Shown here: piece by piece, positions 17,738 through 25,778 of the stretch | How the letters are laid out: every line of letters starts with the position of its first letter | How positions within the stretch are numbered: position 1 is the stretch's first letter | Source: an alpha proteobacterium BAL199 | GTDB lineage: Bacteria > Pseudomonadota > Alphaproteobacteria > Thalassobaculales > Thalassobaculaceae | Assembly: GCA_000171835.1 (NCBI GenBank) | Contig: ABHC01000035.1 | Location: forward strand, 1-39,358 | Direction of reading: 5' to 3' | DNA length: 39,358 bases | The notes under the pieces: model-generated | Database searches by the model: none | What the model was told of the DNA's origin: nothing | Seen by the model: the letters and a program-made list of their open reading frames with translations, nothing else | Translations under genes and position numbers: made by a program

Positions 17738-18898
17738 ATGCCTATCGTCAATCGCATCGCCGAGTTCGCCCCGGAGATGACCGAGTGGCGGCGCGATCTG
17801 CACGCCCATCCGGAACTCGGCTTCCAGGAAAGCCGGACCAGCGACGTGGTCGCCGCCAAGCTGGCGGAGTGGGGCATCGAGGTGCATCGCGGGCTCGGCG
17901 GCACCGGCGTGGTCGGTGTGCTGACGGCCGGCACTGGCGGCCGCACGGTCGGCCTGCGCGCCGACATGGACGCCCTGCCGATCAAGGAGCGCACCGGCAA
18001 GCCGCACGCCTCGACCAATGACGGGGTGATGCACGCCTGCGGGCACGACGGGCACACCACCATGCTGCTGGGAGCCGCCAAATACCTGGCGGAGACCAAG
18101 AACTTCGACGGCACCATCCGCTTCATCTTCCAGCCGGCCGAGGAGGGCCTGGGGGGTGCGAAGCGCATGGTGGACGAAGGACTGTTCCAGCAGTTCCCGT
18201 GCGAGCGGGTCTACGGCATGCACAATATGCCGGGCATCCCGGTCGGCGAGTTCGCAGTGGTCGAGGGTCCGGTGATGGCCGCCGGCGACACCTTCGAGAT
18301 CCGTATCCAGGGTCGCGGCAGCCACGCCGCCATGCCGCACCAGGGCATCGACCCCGTGGTGGTCGGGTCTGCCGTGGTGATCGCCCTGCAGAGCATCGTC
18401 AGCCGCAACATCAAGGCGCAGGACGCGCTGGTGGTGTCGGTCACCGAGTTCCATGCCGGCGAGGCGTTCAACGTGATTCCCGACGACGTCGTCCTGCGCG
18501 GCACCTGCCGGACCCTCGACCCGGAAATCCACGCGTCGATGCCGGAGCGTTTCAAGCGCATCGTCGACGGGGTGTGCGCGACCTACGGCGCGACGTCGGA
18601 GATCGACTACCGTCAAGTGTTCCCGGTCACAATGAACGCCGCCGAGCCGACCAAGGTGGCAGCCGAGGCCGCCACGTCCGTCGCCGGACAGGAGCGGGTG
18701 GTCCGGAACCGGCGGCCGCTGATGGGTTCGGAGGATTTCGCCTACATGCTGAACGCGGTGCCCGGCTGCTACGTGTTCGCCGGCAACGGCGACACCGCGG
18801 CGGTCCACCACCCGGAGTACGACTTCAACGACGACTTGCTGACCCACGGCGCCAGCTATTGGTCGACCCTGGTCGAGCGCGAACTGAAGCGCGCCTGA
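17738..18898 (+). CDS. M20 amidohydrolase (hippurate hydrolase-like), first of a tandem pair
   Basis: This 386-residue M20D-type metal amidohydrolase has MHACGHDGHTTMLLGAAKYL (Cys and His ligands), FQPAEEGLGG, MHNMPGIPVG and the C-terminal HHPEYDFNDD. The dimerisation domain in the middle includes GSHAAMPHQGIDPV. It probably hydrolyses an N-acyl amino acid or similar amide in the cytoplasm. CGGAG precedes the ATG. It is clearly a paralog of the next gene, sharing long identical runs from the first residue (MPIVNRIAEFA). Confidence 0.9.
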   Translation: MPIVNRIAEFAPEMTEWRRDLHAHPELGFQESRTSDVVAAKLAEWGIEVHRGLGGTGVVGVLTAGTGGRTVGLRADMDALPIKERTGKPHASTNDGVMHACGHDGHTTMLLGAAKYLAETKNFDGTIRFIFQPAEEGLGGAKRMVDEGLFQQFPCERVYGMHNMPGIPVGEFAVVEGPVMAAGDTFEIRIQGRGSHAAMPHQGIDPVVVGSAVVIALQSIVSRNIKAQDALVVSVTEFHAGEAFNVIPDDVVLRGTCRTLDPEIHASMPERFKRIVDGVCATYGATSEIDYRQVFPVTMNAAEPTKVAAEAATSVAGQERVVRNRRPLMGSEDFAYMLNAVPGCYVFAGNGDTAAVHHPEYDFNDDLLTHGASYWSTLVERELKRA

Positions 18899-18935
18899 CA
18901 CCGGCCGACCTGCACACGCCCGAAAGGAGAGCATC

Positions 18936-20102
18936 ATGCCGATCGTCAACCGCATCGCCGAATTCGCCGACGAGATGACCGAGTGGCGGCACGACCTGCA
19001 CGCCCATCCGGAACTCGGATTCAAGGAGAACCGCACCAGCGACGTGGTCGCCGCCAAGCTGGCGGAATGGGGCATCGAGGTGCATCGCGGCATCGCCGAC
19101 ACCGGGCTGGTCGGCGTGCTGAAGTCCGGCACTGGCGGCGGCACCATCGGGCTGCGCGCCGACATGGATGCCCTGCCGATCCTGGAGCGCGGCGAGGGTC
19201 CGCGCGATCACCGCTCGACCAATGACGGGGTGATGCACGCCTGCGGCCACGACGGCCACACCACCATGCTGCTGGGGGCGGCCAAGTACCTGGCGGAGAC
19301 CAAGAACTTCGACGGCACCGTGCATTTCATCTTCCAGCCGGCCGAGGAAGGCCTCGGCGGCGGTGACAAGATGGTGAAGGAAGGCATGTTCGACCGCTTC
19401 CCCTGCGAGACGGTCTGGGGAATGCACAACATCCCCGGAATCCCGGTCGGCAGTTTCGCGGTCTCGCCGGGTCCGATGATGGCGGCGCGCGACAACTTCA
19501 TCATCACCGTCCAGGGCCGCGGCAGCCACGCCGCCATGCCGGACCAGGGCATCGACCCGGTGGTGGTGGGCGCGCATCTGGTGATGGCGCTGCAGACCAT
19601 CACCTCGCGCAACATCGAGGCCCAGGACGCGCTGGTGATCTCGGTCACCCAGTTCCACGCCGGCCACGCATTCAACGTGGTGCCCGACAGCATCGAGCTG
19701 CGCGGCACCTGCCGGGTGTTCGACCCGACGGTCCAGGCCAGCCTGCCGGAGCGGATCGAGCGGATCGTCAACGGCGTGTGCGCCACCTTCGGCGCCACCG
19801 GCACACTGGAATACCTCAAGGGCTATCCGGCCACCATCAACGACCCGGCGCAGGCCGAGGTCGCCGCCAAGGTCGCCGATGCCCTGGCCGGACCGGAGCG
19901 GGTCGACCGGGCACCGAAGCCGATGATGGGCGCAGAGGATTTTTCCTACATGCTGAACGTCCGTCCCGGTGCCTACGTCTGGGCCGGCAACGGCGACACC
20001 GCCGGCGTCCACCATCCGGACTACGACTTTAACGACGACCTGCTGCCGCACGGCGCCAGTTTCTGGGCTCGGCTCGTGGAGGACCGGCTGCCGCGGCGGT
20101 AA
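18936..20102 (+). CDS. M20 amidohydrolase (hippurate hydrolase-like), second of a tandem pair
   Basis: This 388-residue paralog of the gene before it has the same metal-site motifs (MHACGHDGHTT, PAEEGLGG, MHNIPGIPVG, HHPDYDFNDD). The alignment differs mainly by a two-residue longer loop near residue 86 (GEGPRDHR instead of TGKPHA), next to the metal site, which may alter substrate choice. A good AGGAG ribosome site lies upstream. The 37-base spacing from the first copy suggests one transcript. The pair arose by tandem duplication followed by clear divergence. Confidence 0.9.
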   Translation: MPIVNRIAEFADEMTEWRHDLHAHPELGFKENRTSDVVAAKLAEWGIEVHRGIADTGLVGVLKSGTGGGTIGLRADMDALPILERGEGPRDHRSTNDGVMHACGHDGHTTMLLGAAKYLAETKNFDGTVHFIFQPAEEGLGGGDKMVKEGMFDRFPCETVWGMHNIPGIPVGSFAVSPGPMMAARDNFIITVQGRGSHAAMPDQGIDPVVVGAHLVMALQTITSRNIEAQDALVISVTQFHAGHAFNVVPDSIELRGTCRVFDPTVQASLPERIERIVNGVCATFGATGTLEYLKGYPATINDPAQAEVAAKVADALAGPERVDRAPKPMMGAEDFSYMLNVRPGAYVWAGNGDTAGVHHPDYDFNDDLLPHGASFWARLVEDRLPRR

Positions 20103-20144
20103 CGCTCCTCCGACCGATGGCAGTACGTCTGCCGAGCATGCCGG

Positions 20145-20714
20145 TCAGGTCTTGCTGAGCGGGACACTCTCGAAGCTCAGCAGAATCACGTCGCACACCC
20201 CCGTCCCCCGAACGCTGTCGGTGAACGGCAGCAGCAGCCGGTGGTAGTTGCCGACCGAGTTGCGTTGCAGTTCGTAGGGCACGATCTTGAACACCGGCTC
20301 GCCGGATGCTTCGACCTGCTGATAGCCCTGAAGATAGATCCGGTTGAGATCGTCGGAAAACACACCGGGATCGCCGACACACAGGCCGGTCAGGTCCTTT
20401 CCGCGGACATCGGCGACCCGCGTGCCGTACAGGCGGAAGCGAAACCGCGGCCCGGGACGCTCAACCTGTACCACCGCCAGGTCACCAAGAAGATCGGGGA
20501 TGTCCAAAGCGTTGAACCGGCGATAGTCGGGCAACCCGTCGTCCGACAACGACAGCCAGTACTGCAGAAGACGGGCTTTCTTGACCGTCGACTCCTGCTG
20601 GACGCGCGACAGCAACGGTTGGTATCGGAGCGCGCGCGCCGACGCGGCAGCGGCAGACCCAATGCCCGCCTCCGATGCCGATAGTGTCTCGTCCCCCATT
20701 CCGGCCCCAAACAT
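20145..20714 (-). CDS. PAS_5-type PAS domain protein
   Basis: This 189-residue protein has the pattern of the short PAS_5-like family: LLQYWLSLSDDGLPDYRRFNALDIPDLL split over the first half, then the ligand-pocket-like RFRFRLYGTRVADVRGKDLTG, and the last strand YHRLLLPFTDSV. No kinase, cyclase or output domain is present. Such proteins are common in Rhodospirillales and are presumed sensors; the ligand is unknown. Start may be residue 6 (ATG 20699) because no clear ribosome site distinguishes the two. Two relatives occur in this window. Confidence 0.7.
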   Translation of the reverse strand: MFGAGMGDETLSASEAGIGSAAAASARALRYQPLLSRVQQESTVKKARLLQYWLSLSDDGLPDYRRFNALDIPDLLGDLAVVQVERPGPRFRFRLYGTRVADVRGKDLTGLCVGDPGVFSDDLNRIYLQGYQQVEASGEPVFKIVPYELQRNSVGNYHRLLLPFTDSVRGTGVCDVILLSFESVPLSKT

Positions 20715-20798
20715 TGGTGCAAGCGACTTGCCCCGTTCGCTTGCTATCCTAGCCGCTTGGCAATTACCCGAACGTTAACGAAAATTGCAGCTATACCG

Positions 20799-21171
20799 TC
20801 AGCTCACGCTCATGAAGCTTGCGACGTGTGTCTGAATACCGCGAACGATGATCTCGACGCCGATGGCGGTCACCACGAGGCCGAACAGTCGAGTAATGAT
20901 GTTGAGACCGATCGGCCCGAGAATGCGCGCGATCGGTACCGCCAGCAGATAGAGCACCCACATCACCGCCGCGACACCGATGATGGTCAGCGATACCGAC
21001 AGAGAGCCGCCGCTGTGGCTGTGCTGTGATTCCAGAATAACCGCCGTGAAACTGCCCGGACCGGCCATCAGCGGAATCCCGAGGGGAACCACGCCGACCT
21101 TGATTGCCTGCGCGTCGCCGTAGGTTGCGGTGGCGGTCGCGTCGTCCACCTCGCTGCGCAGCATGGTGAAG
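20799..21171 (-). pseudogene. MarC-family membrane protein, N-terminus removed by IS6 copy 1
   Basis: About 124 native residues remain, starting FTMLRSEVDD. They include IKVGVVPLGIPLMAGPGSF, the MarC signature near the fourth membrane segment, and two further hydrophobic segments ending in VVTAIGVEIIVRGIQTH. MarC proteins normally have about 200 residues and six membrane segments, so the first half is missing. The IS tip supplies an in-frame GTG-ACA-ACA-CCC before the fragment, but a half transporter is unlikely to work. The missing part is not in this window. Confidence 0.85.
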
Positions 21172-21987
21172 GGTGTTGTCACGTTAACGTGCCTGAGGTT
21201 GCGGGTTCAATGATCCGGGCGTAGGCGGTGTCGATGCAAACAGAGAAAATCAGCTACAAGCGCCACCGCTTTCCGCCTCAGATCATTTCTCATGTTGTCT
21301 GGCTCTACGCCCGGTTCAACTTGAGCCTGCGCGAGGTCGAGGAGCTTATGCTGGAACGTGGTGTGGACGTTTCGTATGAGACGATCCGGCGCTGGACCGT
21401 CAAGTTCGGTCCCCGGATCGCCCACGTTCTGCGGCGACGGCAGCCTCGCCCTGGTGATGTTTGGCATCTGGACGAAGTCGTCGTGAAGATCGCGGGCCGG
21501 TCATACTGGCTGTGGCGCGCCGTCGACCAACACGGTGTCGTTCTTGAGGAAATCTTACAATCGAAGCGAGACAAGCGCGCTGCAAAGCGGCTTTTGATCA
21601 AGCTGATGAAACGTTGGGGCTTCGTGCCCAAAAGGATCATTACGGACAAACTGCGCTCATATGGGGCCGCCAAGCGCGAGGTCGCGCCTGGCCTTGATCA
21701 TTGGTCACACAAGGGGCTCAATAACCGCGCCGAGAACAGCCACTTGCCCTTCCGAAAACGAGAGCGGGTGATGCAAGGCTTCCGATCACCGGGTGGATTA
21801 CAACGCTTCGTGTCTATGCAATCCGCAACCCGCAATCGTTACTCTGTCCCAGCCCGCCGTCGTTCCGCCCTCACCATTCGCTACCATCGGCTCGAAGCGT
21901 TCGAAGCTTGGAAATCCGCGGCACATGCCGCTTGATCAACGACCGGCATGCCAACTTGCTAACTCGACGAGTTAACGTGACAACACC
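21172..21987 (+). mobile_element. IS6-family insertion sequence, copy 1 (816 bp)
   Basis: The element is bounded by perfect 17-bp inverted repeats, GGTGTTGTCACGTTAAC, at 21172-21188 and 21971-21987. It encodes one transposase. The 8 bases on the left (TGGTGAAG) and right (CCGGCGTC) differ, so there is no target duplication. The left neighbour is a broken marC and the right neighbour a gene fragment unrelated to it. This fits replicon fusion, deletion or recombination between copies rather than a simple insertion. Confidence 0.95.
21234..21935 (+). CDS. IS6-family transposase, copy 1
   Basis: This 233-residue DDE transposase has the IS6/IS26-type layout: N-terminal helix-turn-helix (LSLREVEELMLERGVDVSYETIRRW in pieces), first catalytic Asp in VWHLDEVVVKI, second in RIITDKLRSYG, and Glu in NRAENSHLPFRKRERVMQGF. 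ATG 21234 lies 62 bases from the IS tip; a GTG two codons earlier is an alternative. The protein is identical in all complete copies here. Confidence 0.95.
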   Translation: MQTEKISYKRHRFPPQIISHVVWLYARFNLSLREVEELMLERGVDVSYETIRRWTVKFGPRIAHVLRRRQPRPGDVWHLDEVVVKIAGRSYWLWRAVDQHGVVLEEILQSKRDKRAAKRLLIKLMKRWGFVPKRIITDKLRSYGAAKREVAPGLDHWSHKGLNNRAENSHLPFRKRERVMQGFRSPGGLQRFVSMQSATRNRYSVPARRRSALTIRYHRLEAFEAWKSAAHAA

Positions 21988-22511
21988 CCGGCGTCAGTTC
22001 GATGACCAACCACGCGGCGTTCGCCCACGCCGATGCGCCGTTGTTCCTGTTCCACCTGCTCGAGTTCTGCGGCGTGCCGTTCGACATCGACATCGCCGGG
22101 CTGAACGACCGCTGGGCCGATCCGCAGAACATCGACTCCTGGTGCCAGATGGTGGTCAAGCACACCGAGGACTCCATCGACATCCTGACCGAATGTCCGG
22201 AGACCGGGATCTGGCGGATGGAGGCCGATGGTTCGGTGCACTACAACCGGTTCGACTATCACCGCCGTGCGGTCGAGAGCGAAGCGGAAGCCTTCTTCCT
22301 GCGGATCCAGCGTCCGGGCGACTACCGCTACGAGGGCGCCGACCTCGGCATCCTGGTGACCCGTGGCCGGGCCATGGACAACAAGTTCCAGCTCACCGAC
22401 CGCTCAAGGCAATGGATCGATGGCATCCGCTCCCACTTCAAGGGGCGGCCGCTGGCGGCAGCGGCCCCGGTGCCGGCCCAGTTGGAGAACCATCAGTTCA
22501 AGATCCTTTGA
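21988..22511 (+). pseudogene. C-terminal gene fragment, possibly of an ATP-grasp ligase
   Basis: The frame is open from the IS border (PGVSSMTNHAAFAHADAP) to TGA at 22511, about 174 residues. It may be the tail of a larger protein. The opening resembles the end of ATP-grasp domains, where a metal-binding Asn-rich strand is followed by a helix; this match is only suggestive. The rest (FDIDIAGLNDRWADPQNIDS, RPGDYRYEGADLGILVTRG) is not a family I can name. ATG 22002 could act as a start if the fragment were an intact small gene. It precedes the C45 hydrolase gene. Confidence 0.45.
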
Positions 22512-22541
22512 GCGATACCCGCGGATAGCTGGGTTGCGGAT

Positions 22542-22567
22542 ACAGGCGTGGCGGCAGCCACGCCTGT
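22542..22567 (+). terminator. Perfect 11-bp hairpin after the truncated gene
   Basis: ACAGGCGTGGC (22542-22552) pairs fully with GCCACGCCTGT (22557-22567) across the loop GGCA. It starts 30 bases after the TGA at 22511 and ends 36 bases before the C45 start. There is no U-run, so it is terminator-like by stem only, or may act in mRNA stability. Confidence 0.55.
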
Positions 22568-22603
22568 GCTGCATGGTGCCGCGATGATATGGTATCCGGC
22601 GCC

Positions 22604-23578
22604 ATGAACCTGACCTTTACCGCCCTCAACGACCATACCGGCCGCCGCTGGCAGGGCCTGTTCGAGCGCTTGTGGCCGGCGTATCGGAGCTGGTACCTGC
22701 AGGATGGCGTCGAAGCGCGACCAAGCTACTTCGAATGCCGACAGGCCCTGCGCACGCACATGCCAGAACTGGTTCCGGTGTGGGAGCGGCTGGTCGATCT
22801 GGCCGGCGGCGGCGACCTGCCGGCGCGGTTGCTCAGCCTCTATGACCCCCCCGCCTATCTTACCGGTTGCTCACAGGCGGTGTGGTCGGGAGCGGACCCC
22901 CTGCTGGTCCGGAACTACGACTACAGTTCACGCGCCTTCGACGCGGTCGTGCTCCGGTCCAGTTGGACCGACAAGGCGATCATGGGTACCTGCGACTGCC
23001 TGATTGGATTGGTCGACGGCATCAATGAAGCCGGGCTGGCCGTGTCGCTGACCTTCGGCGGACGGCGGGTGGTTGGCCAGGGCTTCGGCGTGCCGATCAT
23101 CCTGCGCTACGTGCTGGAAACCTGCGAAACCGTCGAGCAGGCGGGAAAGGTGCTGGCGCGCCTGCCGACGCACATGGCCTACAACGTCACCGTCCTGGAC
23201 GCCAACCGCAAGTGGCTGACGGTCTACCTGTCGCCGGACCGCCCGCCGGTGATGACCCACGCCGCGGTGGCGACCAATCACCAGGAACGGGTCGAATGGA
23301 TCAGCCACGCGCGCCAGACCGCGACGGTTGAGCGCGAACGCTACCTGCTCACCCGGCTGGCGCTGCATGAAGAATCGGAGACCCGGTTCATCTCCGCGTT
23401 CCTTCGACCGCCTCTGTACTCGCTGGCGTTCGAGCGCGGGTTCGGAACACTGTACACCGCCGCCATGTGGCCGCGCCGGCGCGAGATGGCCTATCGCTGG
23501 CCCTCGGCCGAGTGGCGCCTGAACCTGGATGCGTTCCAGGAAAGCTCGATGGCAGTGACCTATCCAGAGGCCGCCTGA
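22604..23578 (+). CDS. C45-family Ntn-hydrolase / acyltransferase-like protein
   Basis: This 324-residue protein resembles the C45 autoproteolytic family (acyl-CoA:6-APA acyltransferase and predicted choloylglycine hydrolases). The likely nucleophile is Cys89 in YLTGCSQAVW, which would become N-terminal after self-cleavage at Gly-Cys. Next come DPLLVRNYDYSSRAFDAV, MGTCDCLIGLVDGINEAGLA and MAYNVTVLDANRKWLTVYLS, all typical strands of the Ntn core. Substrate is unknown: amide or acyl transfer are both possible. ATG 22589 is an alternative start; neither has a good ribosome site. The gene converges on the DapA-like gene. Confidence 0.8.
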   Translation: MNLTFTALNDHTGRRWQGLFERLWPAYRSWYLQDGVEARPSYFECRQALRTHMPELVPVWERLVDLAGGGDLPARLLSLYDPPAYLTGCSQAVWSGADPLLVRNYDYSSRAFDAVVLRSSWTDKAIMGTCDCLIGLVDGINEAGLAVSLTFGGRRVVGQGFGVPIILRYVLETCETVEQAGKVLARLPTHMAYNVTVLDANRKWLTVYLSPDRPPVMTHAAVATNHQERVEWISHARQTATVERERYLLTRLALHEESETRFISAFLRPPLYSLAFERGFGTLYTAAMWPRRREMAYRWPSAEWRLNLDAFQESSMAVTYPEAA

Positions 23579-23591
23579 CCCCGGTCAGGCG
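23572..23591. terminator. Bidirectional hairpin holding both convergent stop codons
   Basis: CGCCTGACC (23572-23580) and GGTCAGGCG (23583-23591) form a near-perfect stem with a short C-rich loop. The plus-strand TGA of the C45 gene (23576-23578) is in the left arm, and the minus-strand TGA of the DapA-like gene (23585-23587) is in the right arm. It probably terminates both convergent transcripts. Confidence 0.6.
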
Positions 23592-24547
23592 ACCTTGGCG
23601 TACACCGTTCCACCGGTAAGCCCTGCCGCCTCCATCGCGCGACCAATCTTGGCGATCTCCGCCTCCGACAGCTTCATCAGCGGCGGCCGGACATGGGCCG
23701 CCTTCATCCGCCCCAGATGCACCAGCGCCTCTTTCATGCGGTTGTGCATATCGAGGAACGGCGGGTCATAGAACGCGCCGGTGGTCGGGTAGATCCGGTC
23801 CGCGATCGACCGGGCCGCGGCAAGGTCGCCGTTCTGCACCGCGCGGAACAGGGCTACCTGCAGCGCGGCGATGACGCTGCCCGCGCCCGACAGCAAGCCG
23901 TCGCAACCCAGCACCAGCGATGACAGCAACCAGGACGAGTGGGTCGACAGCACCGAGATCCGGCGAGGCAGTGCATGCAGTTCGCGGATCTGGCGTTCGT
24001 GCTGCTTGGTGTCGTTGCACCAATCCTTGATGGCAACGACGGTGTCGATCTCTTGGCAGATCCGGATCAGGGTCTCGACTGGATAGCCAAGCCCGGTAGC
24101 CAGCGGATACTGGAACACGATAATCGGCAGATCGCAGGCCTCGCGGATCGTGCGGAAATGCCCTAGCGCCATCTCCGGGCGCATCGAACCGCCAGACGCA
24201 AAGGTTGCCGATGGGAACACCAGCAGTGCGCTCGCCCCACCACTCTCGGCGCGACGGGCGATGTCGGCGGCGAGGTGCGATCCGTCCGAATACACGCCGT
24301 GGACCACCGGCAGGCGGCCACCGACCTCCTCCATGGTCATCGCCAGCACCCGCTCCTGCTCGGCGATCGTGCAGGTCGCGACCTCGCTGGCATGGGCGTT
24401 CACCGTGACCGCGGTGATGCCCTCGACCGCTGCGACGTCGCGCAGATGAGCGCGGTATCCGGCCTCGTCGATCGACAGGTCGGCGTGGAACGGCAGCAGG
24501 CAGGCGGGGATCACCCCTTTCGGCTGAAACCTCAACGCAGCGGCCAT
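23585..24547 (-). CDS. DapA-like aldolase (DHDPS/NAL superfamily)
   Basis: This 320-residue (beta/alpha)8-barrel protein belongs to the dihydrodipicolinate synthase/N-acetylneuraminate lyase superfamily. The Schiff-base Lys is in VVAIKDWCNDT and the Tyr in IIVFQYPLATGLG. The usual GTTGE-type loop is replaced by TVNAHASEVATC, so it is not a standard DapA and probably acts on another 2-keto acid or aldehyde. ATG 24547 follows GGGAGGAC. It faces the C45 gene and shares a hairpin with it; upstream is an IS630 insertion. Confidence 0.85.
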   Translation of the reverse strand: MAAALRFQPKGVIPACLLPFHADLSIDEAGYRAHLRDVAAVEGITAVTVNAHASEVATCTIAEQERVLAMTMEEVGGRLPVVHGVYSDGSHLAADIARRAESGGASALLVFPSATFASGGSMRPEMALGHFRTIREACDLPIIVFQYPLATGLGYPVETLIRICQEIDTVVAIKDWCNDTKQHERQIRELHALPRRISVLSTHSSWLLSSLVLGCDGLLSGAGSVIAALQVALFRAVQNGDLAAARSIADRIYPTTGAFYDPPFLDMHNRMKEALVHLGRMKAAHVRPPLMKLSEAEIAKIGRAMEAAGLTGGTVYAKVA

Positions 24548-24626
24548 GGTGTCCTCCCAGTGTGGCACTTATTCAGGCCAGCTTATGCCTTCGATGCCCA
24601 GCAATGAAGTGCACGAAACCGCACTA

Positions 24627-25775
24627 GTGGATAAAATCCGACATTAGAATCCCGCTCAGGATTCCCGCGGGTTCGGTGGCGTGCGAGTCTGGGGCATGCG
24701 CACCGGGATCAGCTTCACCGTCAGTACCGCCGATCGCGCCCGCCTGGAGGCGATCGTGGCGGACCGCAACAGCCCGCAAAAGCACGTCTGGCGCTGCCGG
24801 ATCGTGCTGCTCACCGCCGCGGGCCTGGGCACCAACGCGATCATGCGCGAGGCCGGGGTCGCCAAGACGGCGGTCTGGCGCTGGCAGGAGCGCTTCGCCG
24901 CCGAAGGCGTGGACGGGCTGCTGCGGGACAAGACGCGCCCGTCGCGGATCCCGCCGCTGGACCCCTCGGTGGCCGAGCGCGTCGTCGCCCTGACCCTGAC
25001 CGATCCGCCCGGCGAGACGACCCACTGGACCGCCGCAACGATGGCGGCACAGACCGGCATCTCGGTTAGTTCGGTGCAGCGGATCTGGCGTGCTCACGGT
25101 TTGGCCCCGCATCGGATCCGGCAGTTCAAGCTCTCGAACGACCCGGAGTTCGTGACCAAGCTGCGCGACGTGGTCGGGCTCTATGTCGACCCGCCGGCCC
25201 ACGCCATCGTGCTCAGCGTCGACGAGAAGAGCCAGATCCAGGCGCTCGACCGCACCCAGCCCGGCCTGCCGCTGAAGAAGGGCCGCGCCGGCACCATGAC
25301 CCACGACTACAAGCGCCATGGCACCACCACCTTGTTCGCTGCCCTCAACGTGCTCGACGGCACCGTCATCGGCCGCAACATGCAGCGTCACCGCCACCAG
25401 GAGTTCATCCGCTTCCTCAACCACATCGAGGCCCAGGTTCCGGCCGGCAAGGTGATCCACGCCGTCCTCGACAACTACGCCGCCCACAAGCACCCCAAGG
25501 TCCGCGCCTGGCTGCACCGCCATCCCCGCTGGACCTTCCACTTCGTGCCGACCTCATGTTCCTGGCTCAACGCCGTCGAAGGCTTCTTCGCCAGGCTCGC
25601 CAAGCGCCGCCTCAAGCGCGGCGTCTTCCGCTCTGTCGCCGACCTCCAGGCCGCCATCAACCGCTTCCTCGACGAGCACAACGCCTCAGATCCGAAGCCC
25701 TTCAACTGGACAGCCGATCCCGACAAAATCATCGCCGCCGTCAGGCGTGGGCACCAAGTGTTGGATTCTATCCAC
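24627..25775 (+). mobile_element. IS630-family insertion sequence with TA target duplication (1149 bp)
   Basis: The ends are inverted repeats: GTGGATAAAATCCGACA on the left and, read inward from the right, GTGGATAGAATCCAACA (15 of 17 bases equal). TA lies directly outside both ends (24625-24626 and 25776-25777), as IS630/Tc1 elements duplicate TA. The full target is CTAG. The insertion separates the DapA-like gene from the antiporter fragment and falls in the antiporter stop codon. Confidence 0.92.
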
Positions 25776-25778
25776 TAG
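24696..25778 (+). CDS. IS630-family transposase
   Basis: This 360-residue transposase has an N-terminal helix-turn-helix (GLGTNAIMREAGVAKTAVWRW in pieces) and a DDE domain: IVLSVDEKSQIQALDRTQPG, HAVLDNYAAHKHPKV and SWLNAVEGFFARLAKR. All three acidic residues are in place, so it looks functional. GTG 24681 is an alternative start. Its stop TAG (25776-25778) is made from the duplicated target TA plus the first base of flanking DNA, so the coding frame runs to the very end of the element. Confidence 0.93.
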   Translation: MRTGISFTVSTADRARLEAIVADRNSPQKHVWRCRIVLLTAAGLGTNAIMREAGVAKTAVWRWQERFAAEGVDGLLRDKTRPSRIPPLDPSVAERVVALTLTDPPGETTHWTAATMAAQTGISVSSVQRIWRAHGLAPHRIRQFKLSNDPEFVTKLRDVVGLYVDPPAHAIVLSVDEKSQIQALDRTQPGLPLKKGRAGTMTHDYKRHGTTTLFAALNVLDGTVIGRNMQRHRHQEFIRFLNHIEAQVPAGKVIHAVLDNYAAHKHPKVRAWLHRHPRWTFHFVPTSCSWLNAVEGFFARLAKRRLKRGVFRSVADLQAAINRFLDEHNASDPKPFNWTADPDKIIAAVRRGHQVLDSIH

